A stretch of 64,000 nt of DNA from Parus major. Its lineage: Eukaryota > Chordata > Aves > Passeriformes > Paridae. Below are positions 23,872 through 36,188 of this stretch, piece by piece (the stretch's first letter is position 1; each line of letters opens with the position of its first letter). The stretch spans positions 29,067,503-29,131,502 of the forward strand of contig NC_031799.1 in NCBI RefSeq assembly GCF_001522545.3. The letters run 5' to 3'. A program made the translations under genes and the position numbers. The notes beneath the pieces were generated by a model, which was not told the DNA's origin, searched no databases, and worked only from the letters and a program-made list of their open reading frames with translations.

Positions 23872-26800
23872 GCTGATTGCAGAATGGTCGGTCTTTATTT
23901 TGTCTGAAATTACCCCAAGTAGTCTTAATTCATAGTTTTAGGAACACCAAATGCCCTGACAGTTGCATCTGGGAAATGCAATGATATGCTGCTTTTTATC
24001 AAAATTAAAATGGAAACTCTTTTGGGTTGGTATTCTGGTGCCCTGGAAAACTTAGTCTCATTTGAGCCATTTTTCATACTGGAGATAATGCTGGAAAAAT
24101 ATGTATCTTCTTCTCCTTTCTTTTTTAGTTTAAAAGTCTTTTTTTTTTTTTTTTTTAATGGCACTTTTCAACATTCAGCAGGTTTTTTCCCTAGTGCACA
24201 TTGTAAACACCAGTTATTACTGAAAAGCATGTCTTTAGAGAGAAGAGGCCACAACTTGGTGGCAAAAATCCTGCAAAGAGCTGTGTTTTCACTGAGGAGT
24301 TGCATGTGAAAGTGCATGTCACAGTCAGATCTTCCATACCTGGCTGCATACAACAGGAGCAAAAGGCTGTCACTAACTGGAAAGCAGGCTGGCAAAGTAA
24401 ATCAAATCTATCTGAACCTGTAGCGACAGAAGATCTGTTAAACATATCCCAAGGGGCATGGCTCTGAACACCTTCACAGCAGATAGAACAGGTTGATCTT
24501 GAAATAACCATAAGAAACCGTCAACTAAAATCAGGTCTGTAGCATCTGTTAGGCAACTTTCCTACAGTCACGGGGTAATCTGTACTGAAATTGTACTGGG
24601 AAATAAAGGAGGAGGAGGAAAACATATACATCTGTTTTGTTTTTAAATCAGAAACAAAGAATTATTGTTCTGCATGCCAGAAAAATTAAACTCAAATTAC
24701 TGTACAAAAGGATTTTACTGTTCTGGGAACCTTTAAGATAGTTCCGTAGTCCAATGTTGATCTAATGACAAGGTTTACATGAATAATCCTATTGATTTCA
24801 GTAGAACTACTTGTGTGAGTAGGCCAATTATAATTTTGTTCTTACTGAGTATTCATATATCATTCCTCCTGAGCCTTGTAATAATTTCTGAAGCTCTTAA
24901 AAATTTGTCTATAATTATTTCTTTTTAATATTATGTCAATGTCCATATTCTCTTATCTTCAGGATACAGGCTTCTTTTTCCTTAAAGCATGTTAATAATC
25001 TCTGAGAGAATAATCTCGGATAGAATGAGACCCAAATAATAACCCATATAAAGAATATGTGCATACCAAAACAGGTAATCTAGAAAAACTAAATATATTG
25101 TATTACTTTTTAGGATAACACACTTTCATTCTTAGACATATCAGTTCTATGTTGTACCATTATGACTCAGTCAGTTTGCAGTACATGAAATCTTGCTGTT
25201 TGAAAATACTATCTTTGTCATTTTCTTCCTACTGTTTTTAGCACTGCTTTTTCAAGTCATAAGACAAATAATTTGTTTTATTTAAAAATAATAATACGGT
25301 ACATATTCTATATGAACAAGATCTCCCTTCTTCAGTCAGCAGATGACTTCTCCTCAATTTTTAAAAAAATAACCAGTAAGGAATATAATATTAAAAATGT
25401 GACTTTTAAGCTGTTCTATATGTTCCATACAGTTACGCCAAATGATTTTATTGGAAATAATATTAATGCAATAGACATCAAAGAAGCAATGATTAGCCAC
25501 TTATTGAAAAGTTACAAACTTTTTATTTGATATTACAAAGACGCATTATTATTGTTATGTCTGCAAAGCAAATTTTACATTCTTATATTCTTGGACTAGA
25601 TTAACAACATTGTGGCCATGAAGATGCTGATATGCACTCCTTGCACAGTGCTTAGCATGGAAGGAAGAAGGTTGCTGCAATTCTCTTGTTTTTAAAGTCT
25701 GGACATCTGTGCTCTTGTTTGCTCATTTGTTAGTTCCTGTATGAAAGCATAATATTCTATATCAAGATGGACTGGTGGAGCACAAGTATGCTTGATGAAG
25801 TACATGGGGAGTTTCTTCATAAGCAAAACTCCTACTAATATGTACAGACTTTTCTTGACATGCAAACTAATTCTTACAGTCCTACACATGTCACTTGTTT
25901 TATTCATAGACTATTATACACTATTAAATTACATTAACATGATTGAAAGCTTAAAGCCTGATTTATTATAATCATATAATAAACAAGATTACATTGTCTT
26001 ATATTTCTTTGCAATGAATCAGCATTTATTTTGTGTGAGTTGATGAATTTGTTTCACCCATTAGGAACGACCTATGGGCAAACACAACTTAATAGCAGAA
26101 TTTTCTTCTATGTGCTTCTGTTGAAAACATCAAAAGCATGGGCAACAAACTGCTATAGGACTACATTTCATGGTCTGAAATTTGAATCCTAAACCAGAAC
26201 TCCATAGCTGATATACCTTCTGTTCTTGGGTGAGCACCTAACAAAAACCAGCTAAGTTCACATTACATTCCTAGATTTTATTGTACCTATGCAAGAAGCA
26301 CTGTCTGATTTTGATCATGTTGCCCCTATCCTACAGATAAAACAAGAATATCATTTCACAGCTGTAGTAAAATTAGCAGTGCCCATCATCCTTCAATCAA
26401 TTCATACCCATATGAACACATACACAACAAAACACTAAATAAAAATAAAAATTCTGAGCCCATTGAAGTTTACAGTAATTTCTGACATCAGCTCTAGCAG
26501 ACCTAGCATTTTATCTATAAAGATCAGTTTCTTAAGACAGAAAGAAAAGAACAAGGGGTTGAAAATAATGTAGAATATTCCAGAGGCTTTTGCCTACACA
26601 TAATGGACTTCCCAAGTGATGAGTTAGTATTCTGAGATGCACTGAAAACTTTATATAGCACTTGTATGTTTGATTTGTATTATACATTAGGCATGAATAA
26701 GGAATCTAACAGTACCTATCTTTATCCCTCTTTCTTTACATAATTTAAAAAACAACAAATAGAGAAGAAACTTTGTCAAAGAACTAAGTATAAATACAGA

Positions 26801-28336
26801 CATCCATGGTATAAAAAGAAGATGGAAAAAAATCCTTACTGCTTTAAAATGTAATACCAAATATATGGCCTCAGAAATGGAATCTTAGCATCATAAATAT
26901 TAATGTGTATTAAAAACATATGGTAGCACAAGTAAATAGATACTGCTTTGACACTCTTTTTGTAGAAGCTCACAACACTATTTTCTTTAGACATTTCTGT
27001 GTATGCTAAACATGCATGAGCTGTAAAACAGACCAAGAATAAGCAGGAATAGAAATAATGTCACCGAAACTTTTAGTGAGATTTATGCATTTCCAATGTA
27101 GCTTTTAGGCCTTTCCCCATCAATGTCTAAATGAAACAGTCTGAGAAAGCACTATTCTGAACTTATTCTAGATAACTCTTACAATCATATTTTACTTCAC
27201 ATTGCTACTATTATCAAGTTACAAATATGTCATGTTTCATATGTTACAATATCTAAAAAAATAAAATCAGGAAAACCCAAATAGAAACTTTTATGTTAAA
27301 TATGCTGCCTTACAAAATAAATTAAATAGAAAAAAAGCAGCCATATCTGTTTTTTTTTTTTTTAAATAAAGCCTATTTACTGTCATTATACTTTCAAGTA
27401 GTCCAAGACAACATCTTTATTTTCTTTCTAATTTATCCTTCCTACTAATTTTTCTTCTCTTCACACTGAGAAATCTGCAAAGGAAAATAACAAATCACTC
27501 TGTGTACTTACGTACTTATATGTACTTATCACTATGTGTATGTAATTACTATGTGCAATTAATTACAGGAAAAAGATTCTTAAGATTTTATATTCTTTAC
27601 TATTTTTTTGAAATAATGTAACAAAGTTTTAACTACTGCTTTAATAAAAAACGAAACACATAATACAGGCCCTGTAAGGTATCTGAAATTGCATATGTGA
27701 AGGCATTATTCTCCATTAAATGTCTTCTGCACCACTGACCTTGCTGAGAGTAGTTATTTGTAGAGATACATGAAAATTCTCTCTATATATAGAGTAAAAT
27801 ATGGAGTCTTTATAACCTCACTGGATACTTTGGAAGGAGACTGAATGGACTTAATTTCCCACACAGACTATCTCCATTGACTACATAGGAGGTCTGTATT
27901 AATAAACTGGCTGCCTGGGTACTAGCAGGAGAAGCAGTAACCTTTGCTCACTTCATTTAAAATACACCTGTTTGTACAACAGTGGGCTAAGTCCACACAG
28001 AGAACAATTTCATCAAGGAAACTAAGGATTTTCTGCTCAGTTTGTTGGGTTTTTTTAAACCTTCAGTGACAATATCTCCTTAGTTTTATGTCTACTGGCA
28101 GACTGGCAGTGTTTCATTGCCTACATTAGATGCTAACACTGGACCAGACGTACCAAATATGTCAAAGAGCTCTGATCTGTAGAGAGAAATACTTAGTGCT
28201 GAAGATCTGGAATTTGAAGTAGATGCATTTCAGATATTTTGTTTGTCCATTTTCACTTTGGATTAAGTACAGTTCTGGTACTGTAAAGTCTTTCAGATTT
28301 GTATCATACAGAAGGAATTTACTTTGTGCTTTCTAG
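23872..28336. other. AT-rich non-coding DNA
   Basis: No repeat family is recognised. T-runs occur near 24140-24156 and 27350-27363. A slightly more GC-balanced patch at about 24180-24560 is open on the minus strand (24191-24511) but has no recognisable domain. Confidence 0.4.
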
Positions 28337-28403
28337 TACACCTTAATTCAAAGCAACCTAGACTGATCAGGAGATTTGATTTGGAAGGCAGACCTATTAC
28401 TAG
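28337..28403 (+). other. Weak exon candidate, 67 bp
   Basis: An acceptor-like CTTTGTGCTTTCTAG precedes a 67-bp segment open as HLNSKQPRLIRRFDLEGRPI, ending at ACTAG followed by GTGTGT. The peptide has normal, non-repetitive composition, unlike most AT-driven frames here. I do not recognise it. Chance occurrence is quite possible. Confidence 0.15.
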
Positions 28404-30924
28404 GTGTGTATATATATACTTTATTCTTTTCATCTGTAATGTAGTTGATCACTTGTGTTCACTGAAACAAACAAGCAAAATACTACTGTTACTACTATTT
28501 AATACTATTGATCTTAATAATGTAAAGACTGAATAACTTTTTGGACACAGACACTGAATATATTTAATCTTAAAATAATGTAACATATGTATTTTTCAAA
28601 TACATAAAGACTGAAAGCCCAACATTAATTTAAAATTAAATTAAAGCATCCAATTCCCAGCTAAAGATTCACAGTAGCATTTCCAAAAGATAAGTTTTTT
28701 TGGTTAATTCTAACTTTATTCCATTAAATCAAAAAATTAAAGTATTATTTCAGCTCAGTAAAGGTTTTTAATAAACACAAAAGATTTTGAGTGTTTTCCC
28801 TACTAAAGGGGAAAAAAGTATTAAGATGGAAAATAAGATTATACTTGAGTAACAAAGTAATTCAGTTTTGTTTCAAACCTAAATATTTCACTGTATTTTG
28901 ATGCTTGTATGCACACAAAATGGGAAAATGAATTAATGAAATGCTTTATTCAGATGCATCTAATTTTTTTCAGCAGAAAAAAATACATTTCTTGTTTTAA
29001 AACCCATAAAAGCTAAAAAATATAAAAATCAAACAAATTTAGATACACTTATAAGCACATAAATAGTTTACTGTGATCCTGGAACACCACAAAATAATAG
29101 CAGTCATAGTAAGAGCTTCTTAAAGTAAGGAAGGAATCACATAGAAATCCAACCAAAGAATGAAATAACTGCAAGAGTAAGGCACCAGACCTGTTTATTT
29201 TGTTTCTTACATTCCTCTTAATGCAGGTCATCAATGTAGTTTGCTAGCTAAACTTCATATTGACCTAATGGGCAGTCAGCAAATAAAAGAAAAAAGAAAA
29301 TCTATTTTGAATAAAAATGTTTCATCAGCTGCCTCTGCTGAGGAACCTCTGTTGTCTGTTTTTTGGCAATACCATTGTTCTATGCAATAACATGAAAACC
29401 AAGACAGATTTCATCTGAAAAGAGATTGTCACAATTGAAAATAATTATTTTCATGGTATAGGGTATCAGTCAGTAATTATGCTGAACCATAGCAAGAAAA
29501 AGGAGCATCTCACATCACCAAGAAATTGGTATGCAGTAGTTTTGGCATGCGCCAAAGTAACACCAACAAAACTGAAAGCTGTTTTTTGGTGAAATGCTGA
29601 AAAGAGCTCATTAAGGAATAAGAATCTGAATTTGACAGGCTTTGTATAAATTATTAAAACCATCTGTAAGATGAAAAAAAAATACGTAGCCTGAATTTTT
29701 CAAAGTTCCCTGTGAGACTTTTGAGGGAGCTAGGTGTCCAGCCTTCATAGAAAGCTTTTAAATTCTGCTCTTTGTGTTTCCCAGATATTTTTTTATTTTA
29801 GTTTTTTTTTTAAGGAAGGGAGAAATAACTCTCATACTGTGTTTTGTACTTTTGTTACAAAATAGAAATAAGGTAGCTTTTGTGTACAAATGTGTTAACT
29901 CCCATGGAGTTAACTACAGCAGGGGAAAGAGACTATTGATGTCTGCTTCATGAGATAGAATATATCCAGTGTAAAGAGAAAATGTAAAATGTGATGATAT
30001 GCTTCTTCTACAGGAAACAATGCTGTGTGCTACTGCTAATTTTATCACAATATAAATAAAAGCACTTCTATTTCCTGTGTGTTGTGGAAGTGATTTCAAT
30101 GCATTGTTTTTGAAATATAATAGATAAAGCATAAAAGAAAACAGAGAAAATTACTACAGAACACATTCTAGTGAAAAGATAGCTTTGGACTGCAGTTATG
30201 AGGATTGAACAAAGCCAGGTCCTTAGATCTCAATAAATGAAACAATCTTTGTCTTTATCACATTTGCCATCTCCTTTATTAATATCAGTCAAGTCTTAAG
30301 ATTGTTTGTGGTCTATGTCAAAGAACAAAACCTTTTGTATCAGTTCTATTCTGACTCATTACATGCAAATCAAGCAACTAATTTGATCCTATCTAACCAC
30401 ATCTTATCTAATTATCAGTTTAACCTGGCAATCAACATGGCAGACTTGGATTCCTTAGGAAGCAGAGAAGAATGTCATCTGCCAAAATCACTTAGAGAAT
30501 AAAAGTAAAAATTCTAAATTCATGAGGAAAAATTGTGTACTGGGAAGAGAGCACCTGGCATAAGCCCTGTTGTTTCAACAAATGATCTGAAATCTGGGTA
30601 GAGGTATGGAAGAAAGACTGTAGGAAAAAGGAAAGTGTTGGGCTTCTACTATCTTAAGGAAGTAACTCAGAATTCTTGGAATACTGTGAATAAACCTAAG
30701 GTATCTTAATCCTCCTGAAACTGACATTTCAACCATCATTCATTTCTGTCAATATCCAATTTCATGAAATGCTATATAAACTATCATTTTTCCATCATTC
30801 TTTATGAGGGCCATTATTTTACCACTCAAATTTTCCCAACTAGCTGAGTGACCTGCAGAAAGCAGATTTAAGTGATGCTGAAGAATTTTTTTAAGGTATT
30901 TGATAGCTCTTGTCAACACCTCTG
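28404..30924. other. AT-rich non-coding DNA
   Basis: No recognised element. The frame at 30302-30502 ends in MADLDSLGSREECHLPKSL, which looks protein-like but lacks further support. Confidence 0.4.
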
Positions 30925-31531
30925 ACCCCATTGAGAAGGGAGTCATCACTGCAGCAGGTTTGCTGGCAGTACTTGTTATAATGCTATAGAGGAGCCACAC
31001 TTGGAGCAGCCTGTTCCTGATGGACTCTTTCCTGTACAAGGGACTCAGGGTGGAGCAGCTAGTGAAAAACAGCAGTCTGTGGTAAAGACCCACACTAAGA
31101 AAGACCATGGATGAGTATCTCCTTTGGGAGATACACCAAAATAGAGAAGGAAAAGAGTCTGAGGAATCCTCCCACTGATGAGGAATGGCAATGGAAATAA
31201 TATCTGATGAACTGGTGCTTACTTCCATTTCCCATCCTGCTTTGACATGCAAAGAGGGAGAGAATTTGGGAGCTCAGTTAAGCCTGGGAAGGCATTTTCA
31301 AGGTTTGGATTAATTTCTCATTATCGTACTCTAATCTGATTGGTAATTAACTAAATCAATTCCCCAAAGCAGAGCTTATTTTGTCTGTAATTGTAACTGA
31401 GGAGTGATTTCTACTAGTCCTTATCTTGACCCACAAGTCTTTGATTATATTTTCTCCCCTGCGCAGTTGAGTTGTGGAATGTTAGAGCGCCTTGGTGGAC
31501 ACACAGCATTCAGCTAAGGTAACCCACTATA
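30925..31531 (+). mobile_element. Solo LTR, same family as 115-828 (copy B)
   Basis: This copy aligns by eye to the LTR at the left edge and in the same orientation. Shared landmarks are GCAGGTTTGCTGGCAG near 30954, the ACACTTGGAGCAGCCTGTTC block near 30998, TTAATTTCTCATTATCGTAC near 31311, GTGATTTCTACTAGTCC near 31404, TTGATTATATTTTCTCCCCT near 31441, and GAGCGCCTTGGTGGACAC near 31485 leading to a worn CAACCCACNACA-type end. The tandem units in its left half are more decayed than in copy A, and the polyadenylation signal is lost. No retroviral coding sequence lies between or beside the two copies. The left boundary is uncertain. Confidence 0.75.
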
Positions 31532-33961
31532 AGTGGGTCTATTCTGAACACACATTTTACAAAAGTGGGCTTATTTGCAACACTAACACTAAAGACCCAG
31601 CTGTACCACCACCTTCAGTTTACCCAGCAGTGACAAATAACGGCTTCAATGTCTTCAAAATACAAGGCTTATAAAAGTACAACAGAAAGAACCGGAACTG
31701 TGAAGTAATAAATACACTTCTGTCACACCAACTCTTCTGTGTAAGCAGGTCATACTATATTGTGGGTTTGTCACTACCTCAAAAGAATTTCTTGACAATT
31801 ATGTCTGTTTACCAAGAATGTCTTTTTTATTCTCCAATTATATGGAGTCTATGGAAGTGCTCTGTTCTTCTAAGCTCCAGAATCACAAAGCACTCACCTT
31901 AACAAGCATATTTTTAAAGGAGTGTGACCAGAAAATGATTCTTTTTTATTTCTGAATTATAATTCTCTTTCCACACCAGATTTGTATCATCTGAGCATAT
32001 TGAAACACTATCTTAAGCTGTAACAAATCCATGAATAAGTTTCATATCCGCATACTAAAGAGAAAAATTTCTAATGACAAAAAAGGAGAGGCACTAAGTA
32101 AATTGGGTATGAGGCTGCTGCCATTTGCTGAACAATAAAGAAAAATAGATAATTAAAGAAAAACCTTTCTCTCATAGTCCAAGAATAAGAAAATTTTTAA
32201 AAATAGATGTAACAGAACAATTTAATATTTAATATTGCACAGTATAATTAATGCATTTAGTTACATAATATATATTAATATTTTCAAAATTTGTATTTAA
32301 ATCATATACCTACCTTTAGTTAAGTATATTATTATATTAATATTATATATATATTATTAGATTATATTTAGTTAATTATATCACACAAGTATACACTTAG
32401 TGATCTCACTTAGCCAACCAATACAAAAATAAGAAGAATGTAAATATAAAGAAATATTTCAGAAGTACTAACTCAAATAAAATACCTTCCTAATACTGAA
32501 ATACCCTTTCCTGATTTTTGTCAGTGGGACATTAAGTTCTTACGCCGGTTGTGCATTTATTACAGAAATCACTTAATTATACTTTATTAAGGAGGATAAT
32601 CTCATGGTAATTTTTAGACGATTTCAACATTATGGCTGGATCCTTATTACAATGCATGGTGTGCAAATATATGTTCTTTACTATTGTAGTTTTCTGTTTC
32701 AAATATTTTCAGTACTACATGCATATGCAGGTGTCCAGTGGGTTTTGCAGAAAATTTCCCTATGATAGGAAAGAAGCAGAGGTTCTAATACAACTTTTTT
32801 TTATTTCTCAGTCCAAATATCCCCCATCATGCAATTACCATTCTTTTCCCAGTTGAACACTCTTCAAAATTTTCCATGGGTAAATGTCGGTTTTTCCTGT
32901 GTCTAGGAGCACAAAACAGAACTACGAAGAATTTATTTGGTTATTATTTGAGTTCCCATCACACTTTTCTTAACTGAATCTTTAGTCAGCTTGCAAAGAG
33001 TGTCACTGCACCAATTTTCTTACATTAGGTGATAACAGTAAACTAATACAAACTTGCCTCAAAATAGTTGTGCAGCCCTCTAGATTAATTCTACTCTTGT
33101 CAATTTTGTATTTTCATTGACAAGAGTATTTTCAAAAGCACATTACCATACCAGCATATAATGCCCCACATGCATTCTGTCCATTTTGGGACCGTGATCT
33201 AAATAGATCTACCACTCTGTTTATGAGAAAACACAGAAGGGAAAGCAAGTGTACTGAGAAATAGAGCTCACACATCTTCAACTTTAGAACCAGCTTAAAG
33301 GTATCAATTTATCTCTTTATTATGATGCATGAATAACTTTATAAACAGATTAGTGAACTACAGATGTAAATAAATCAATTTGCATGTAATCCTTGTAAAT
33401 GAAAATTTGCCTATCACACTCACTAGCTATGGAGTCAGATGTAGAAAGATTAGTCTCCTAAATGAATGCATAAACCCAAGTGGTTTTTTTTCAATTAAAT
33501 GTTGTAATAGTTTATTACTGACTACCAAATAATAAGAAATCAGCAGAATTTATAAATGCATCAACTAAATAGAAAACAGATGGTATTATTTATTGGAGGG
33601 CCACAATTATCTCTTGGGTTTACAAAGTTCCTTTGAATGCTTTTCAAACTTTTTTCATCTTATTTTAAGATCTGTCCAACTCTGGGAGATATTTCTGTAT
33701 ACAAAATAAAGAAACTATAAACGCATATAACATACCAACAATCAACTGCACTGATATATAAAATAGGCAATTATTAATTACCAAGTTATTCAGTGTTTAT
33801 AAGAATTTAATGCAAAGTATTATTAAGGGAAAGATTAAGAAAACACCCTTAACTGATAAGTTGCTGTTTTCTGAAATTTGGAAATTATTAAGCTAACTTT
33901 TTTTCAAGAATCAAATTTTTTTCAGTACCGAGAATTTTTCATATATTGAACAGAGAACCAT
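31532..33961. other. AT-rich non-coding DNA with AT palindromes and a hairpin
   Basis: No family is recognised. A TATTAATATTATATATA-type run occurs near 32320-32370, and a perfect 13-bp-stem inverted repeat is listed at 33092-33128. Confidence 0.45.
33092..33128. repeat. Perfect hairpin: 13-bp stem, 11-nt loop
   Basis: TACTCTTGTCAAT and ATTGACAAGAGTA are exact reverse complements separated by an 11-nt T-rich loop. The stem is mixed in composition, not simple sequence. The match does not extend further, so it is shorter than a typical microRNA precursor. Confidence 0.85.
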
Positions 33962-34039
33962 ACACACACACACACACACACACGCACGCACGCACACACA
34001 CACACACACACACATACATACATATACACACACACACAA
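33962..34039. repeat. (CA)n microsatellite with CGCA and CATA interruptions
   Basis: A dinucleotide CA tract of about 78 bp is interrupted by three GCAC units in the middle and ATACATACATATA near the right end. Confidence 0.97.
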
Positions 34040-34205
34040 ATCTGCCCTAGCTCTTCATCCTTTAATGAACCAAGACAGTACCAGCTTAGTCTGTTTTAAC
34101 AGGACTTGGTGTAATGGTCCACCACCAATTCTCCCAAAGCCAAACTTTTGGTATCTAACCACTTTCCACCGAACATAAGGGGAGTCTTTCCAGTATTTCC
34201 TATCT

Positions 34206-34815
34206 TGGTGCTCTGTATTTGGCTGGACAGATTTAACTTTCTTCCTAGTAGCTGGTATAGTGCTGCATTTCAAATTTGGGATGAGAATAATGATAACTCA
34301 CTGATGTTATAATTTCTAACAAATAGTGATTACCATAAGACAAGAACTTTTCTGCTACTCACACCAGCCCTTCACCAAACAGACTGGGAGAACACCAAAA
34401 GCTGGGAGGTGACATGACCAGGACAGATGACCCCAACAGACCACAGGGATATTCTACAGCATATTAGTCTTATGCTCAGCATCTTAACTATGGGAAAAGT
34501 TGGCAGGGTGACTGTTAAGGAACTGGCTGGGCATCCATCAGCATAGGTTGTGAGCAACTGCAGTATGCATGCTTTGTTTTGATTGTTATTGTTACTATTC
34601 TTGTTATTCTTGTTATTATTATTATAATTATAATTATTATTATTATTGCTCCTATTATTACTATTATTACTAGCTTCTCCTTCCTCTTCTGTCCTTTTAA
34701 ATTGTCTTAATCTCTGCCCACTTTTTTTGTTTTTAGGATTTTATTCCCCATCCCACTGTGAGCAAGGGGATGAGCAACTCTCTGGTGTTTAGTTGCCTGC
34801 TAGTTTAAACTACAA
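34206..34815 (+). mobile_element. Solo LTR of a second avian ERV family (ERVL-like)
   Basis: I recognise this from memory as an abundant bird LTR. The opening TTTGGCTGGACAGATTTAAC near 34218 and CTTCCTAGTAGCTGGTATAG near 34240 match its start. AAGCTGGGAGGTGACATGAC near 34399, GGGATATTCTACAGCATATTA near 34446 and GGAACTGGCTGGGCATCCAT near 34519 follow in order. TTCCCCATCCCACTGTGAGC near 34745 and TGGTGTTTAGTTGCCTGCTAG then lead to TTTAAACTACAA at the end (family end AAACCACRACA). The length of about 610 bp fits a full LTR. No target-site duplication is clear and there is no internal region, so it is a solo LTR. The TATA-box region is diverged. Confidence 0.85.
34583..34671 (+). repeat. TTA/TTG-type microsatellite inside the LTR
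   Basis: Trinucleotide-like TTGTTATTATTATTATAATTA units extend over about 90 bp within the second LTR family. The family usually has only a short TTATTATTATT patch there, so this is a local expansion. Confidence 0.85.
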
Positions 34816-36121
34816 TTCTTTAGTCTTCTCCTTCTTTGTTAAGACAGCAGAATCACACAGTTTGTCATTCTTATGAGAAAGAAATGTCACTGCTCTGTAG
34901 GTGCCTGAGCAGATTAAAATAATAATATGTAGCCATTGTTATCTTCAAAGCATTTGCAAACAAGCGTAAACATACATACATATTTATAAGTATGCAAGTT
35001 TACATTTATATACATATATTAAAAATCTACACAAAAATGTTTCTTCAGAAATAGAATAACACTCAGCATTTTGTCAGGAATAGAAAGACATAACTGAAAT
35101 TTTGTATTAACTTTAATTTTGCCAGTCAACAGACAGCCATCTTTAGATTTTCATGCTTAGGTAATTCTACTTGACTCCTGAAGGAATTGCTCAAGTTTCC
35201 TTTTCTTTGTAAGACAGGTTTTGAGTCTTTGAAGTTGAACTGAATGCTGACAAAGTGCTCAAAAGACCATATTAGCTATCAAAAGACCATGTTAGTCAGT
35301 AGAGATTTTTCTTTTTTTAATACATGAACAAAACATTTGTTTCAGGATACTCTGTGAGGAAAAGCTGTTGTGTATGTTCACATCCAAGAAGGTACCTCTT
35401 TATATTAGTCTGCATATGAGTTCATTCATGCATTCGTTTTTATATTTTGTCAGTTACTGTCACTTTGTTTTGTACAAATTCTTTCTCATAAGAATACCAA
35501 TACTGAAAAGACTTAGAACAGCAGTAAATTCATTAAGGATTTTATTAAGTCAGCTAGTCATCAGGTACAATTCATCAATTGCACACACCTTTTTCTGCTC
35601 TATTTTTGCTAAATGCATCTTCTTTGGAATTTAAATTATGACGAAAAAGTGGCTGACTAATCTGAATTTCTCAATTTATTCATGTTCAATAAAAAGCTGT
35701 TCATCAGCTTAAATTCAGCTATGAGTTCAAATCAAATTTAAACCACCTGGGAGTAAACAAAATTGCTCTTCTTCTCTAGCACATCAGCTATGGATAAAAA
35801 TAACAAGCACATTTCCAAGGAGCTCAAGATTCTAAACCTCTGTTTCTACCAACAGATTTTACTGAAATGATTTAACGATTAGAAAGAAGCACCCTGGGTG
35901 CATTTTAGATTAAATATTTTGATCCATGATTAAAGAGAACAGAAAGGAAAAAAATGTGTAGGGTCCTATTTGTAGATTAAAAAATGGGTTTGCTTTTCAC
36001 TTAAGTCAATATTAACTAAATATTCACTGCACACAAATTTTAGATATACCATCACATTTGCTTGACTATCTTTCAGTATCTTCATCATCCTCTCTCTCTT
36101 CTATCCTCCTTCCATTTACAG
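34816..36121. other. AT-rich non-coding DNA
   Basis: A direct duplication of about 20 bp (CAAAAGACCATATTAGCTAT / CAAAAGACCATGTTAGTCAG) lies at 35260-35299. Nothing else is recognised. Confidence 0.45.
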
Positions 36122-36188
36122 ACCATGTACAAAGCTTCAACTGGAAGAACAAGATTACTGAGATTATTGGAAAAGCTGCATGTGAGAG
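36122..36188 (+). other. Exon candidate, 67 bp, with strong splice-site matches
   Basis: A long pyrimidine tract from about 36087 ends in TTCCATTTACAG at 36110-36121. The 67 bp that follow end in GTGAGAG at a GTGAGG donor. Two of the three frames are open. One reads HVQSFNWKNKITEIIGKAAC and the other starts TMYKASTGRTRLL. I recognise neither. The acceptor is the best polypyrimidine tract I saw in unique sequence. It could be an exon of a long non-coding RNA or of a gene spanning the window, or a chance match. Confidence 0.2.

Noticed and set aside
829..30924. Possible 30-kb provirus between LTR copies A and B
   Set aside because: No gag, pol, env or primer-binding sequence is visible and the interval holds independent CR1 insertions. 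The copies differ in decay.
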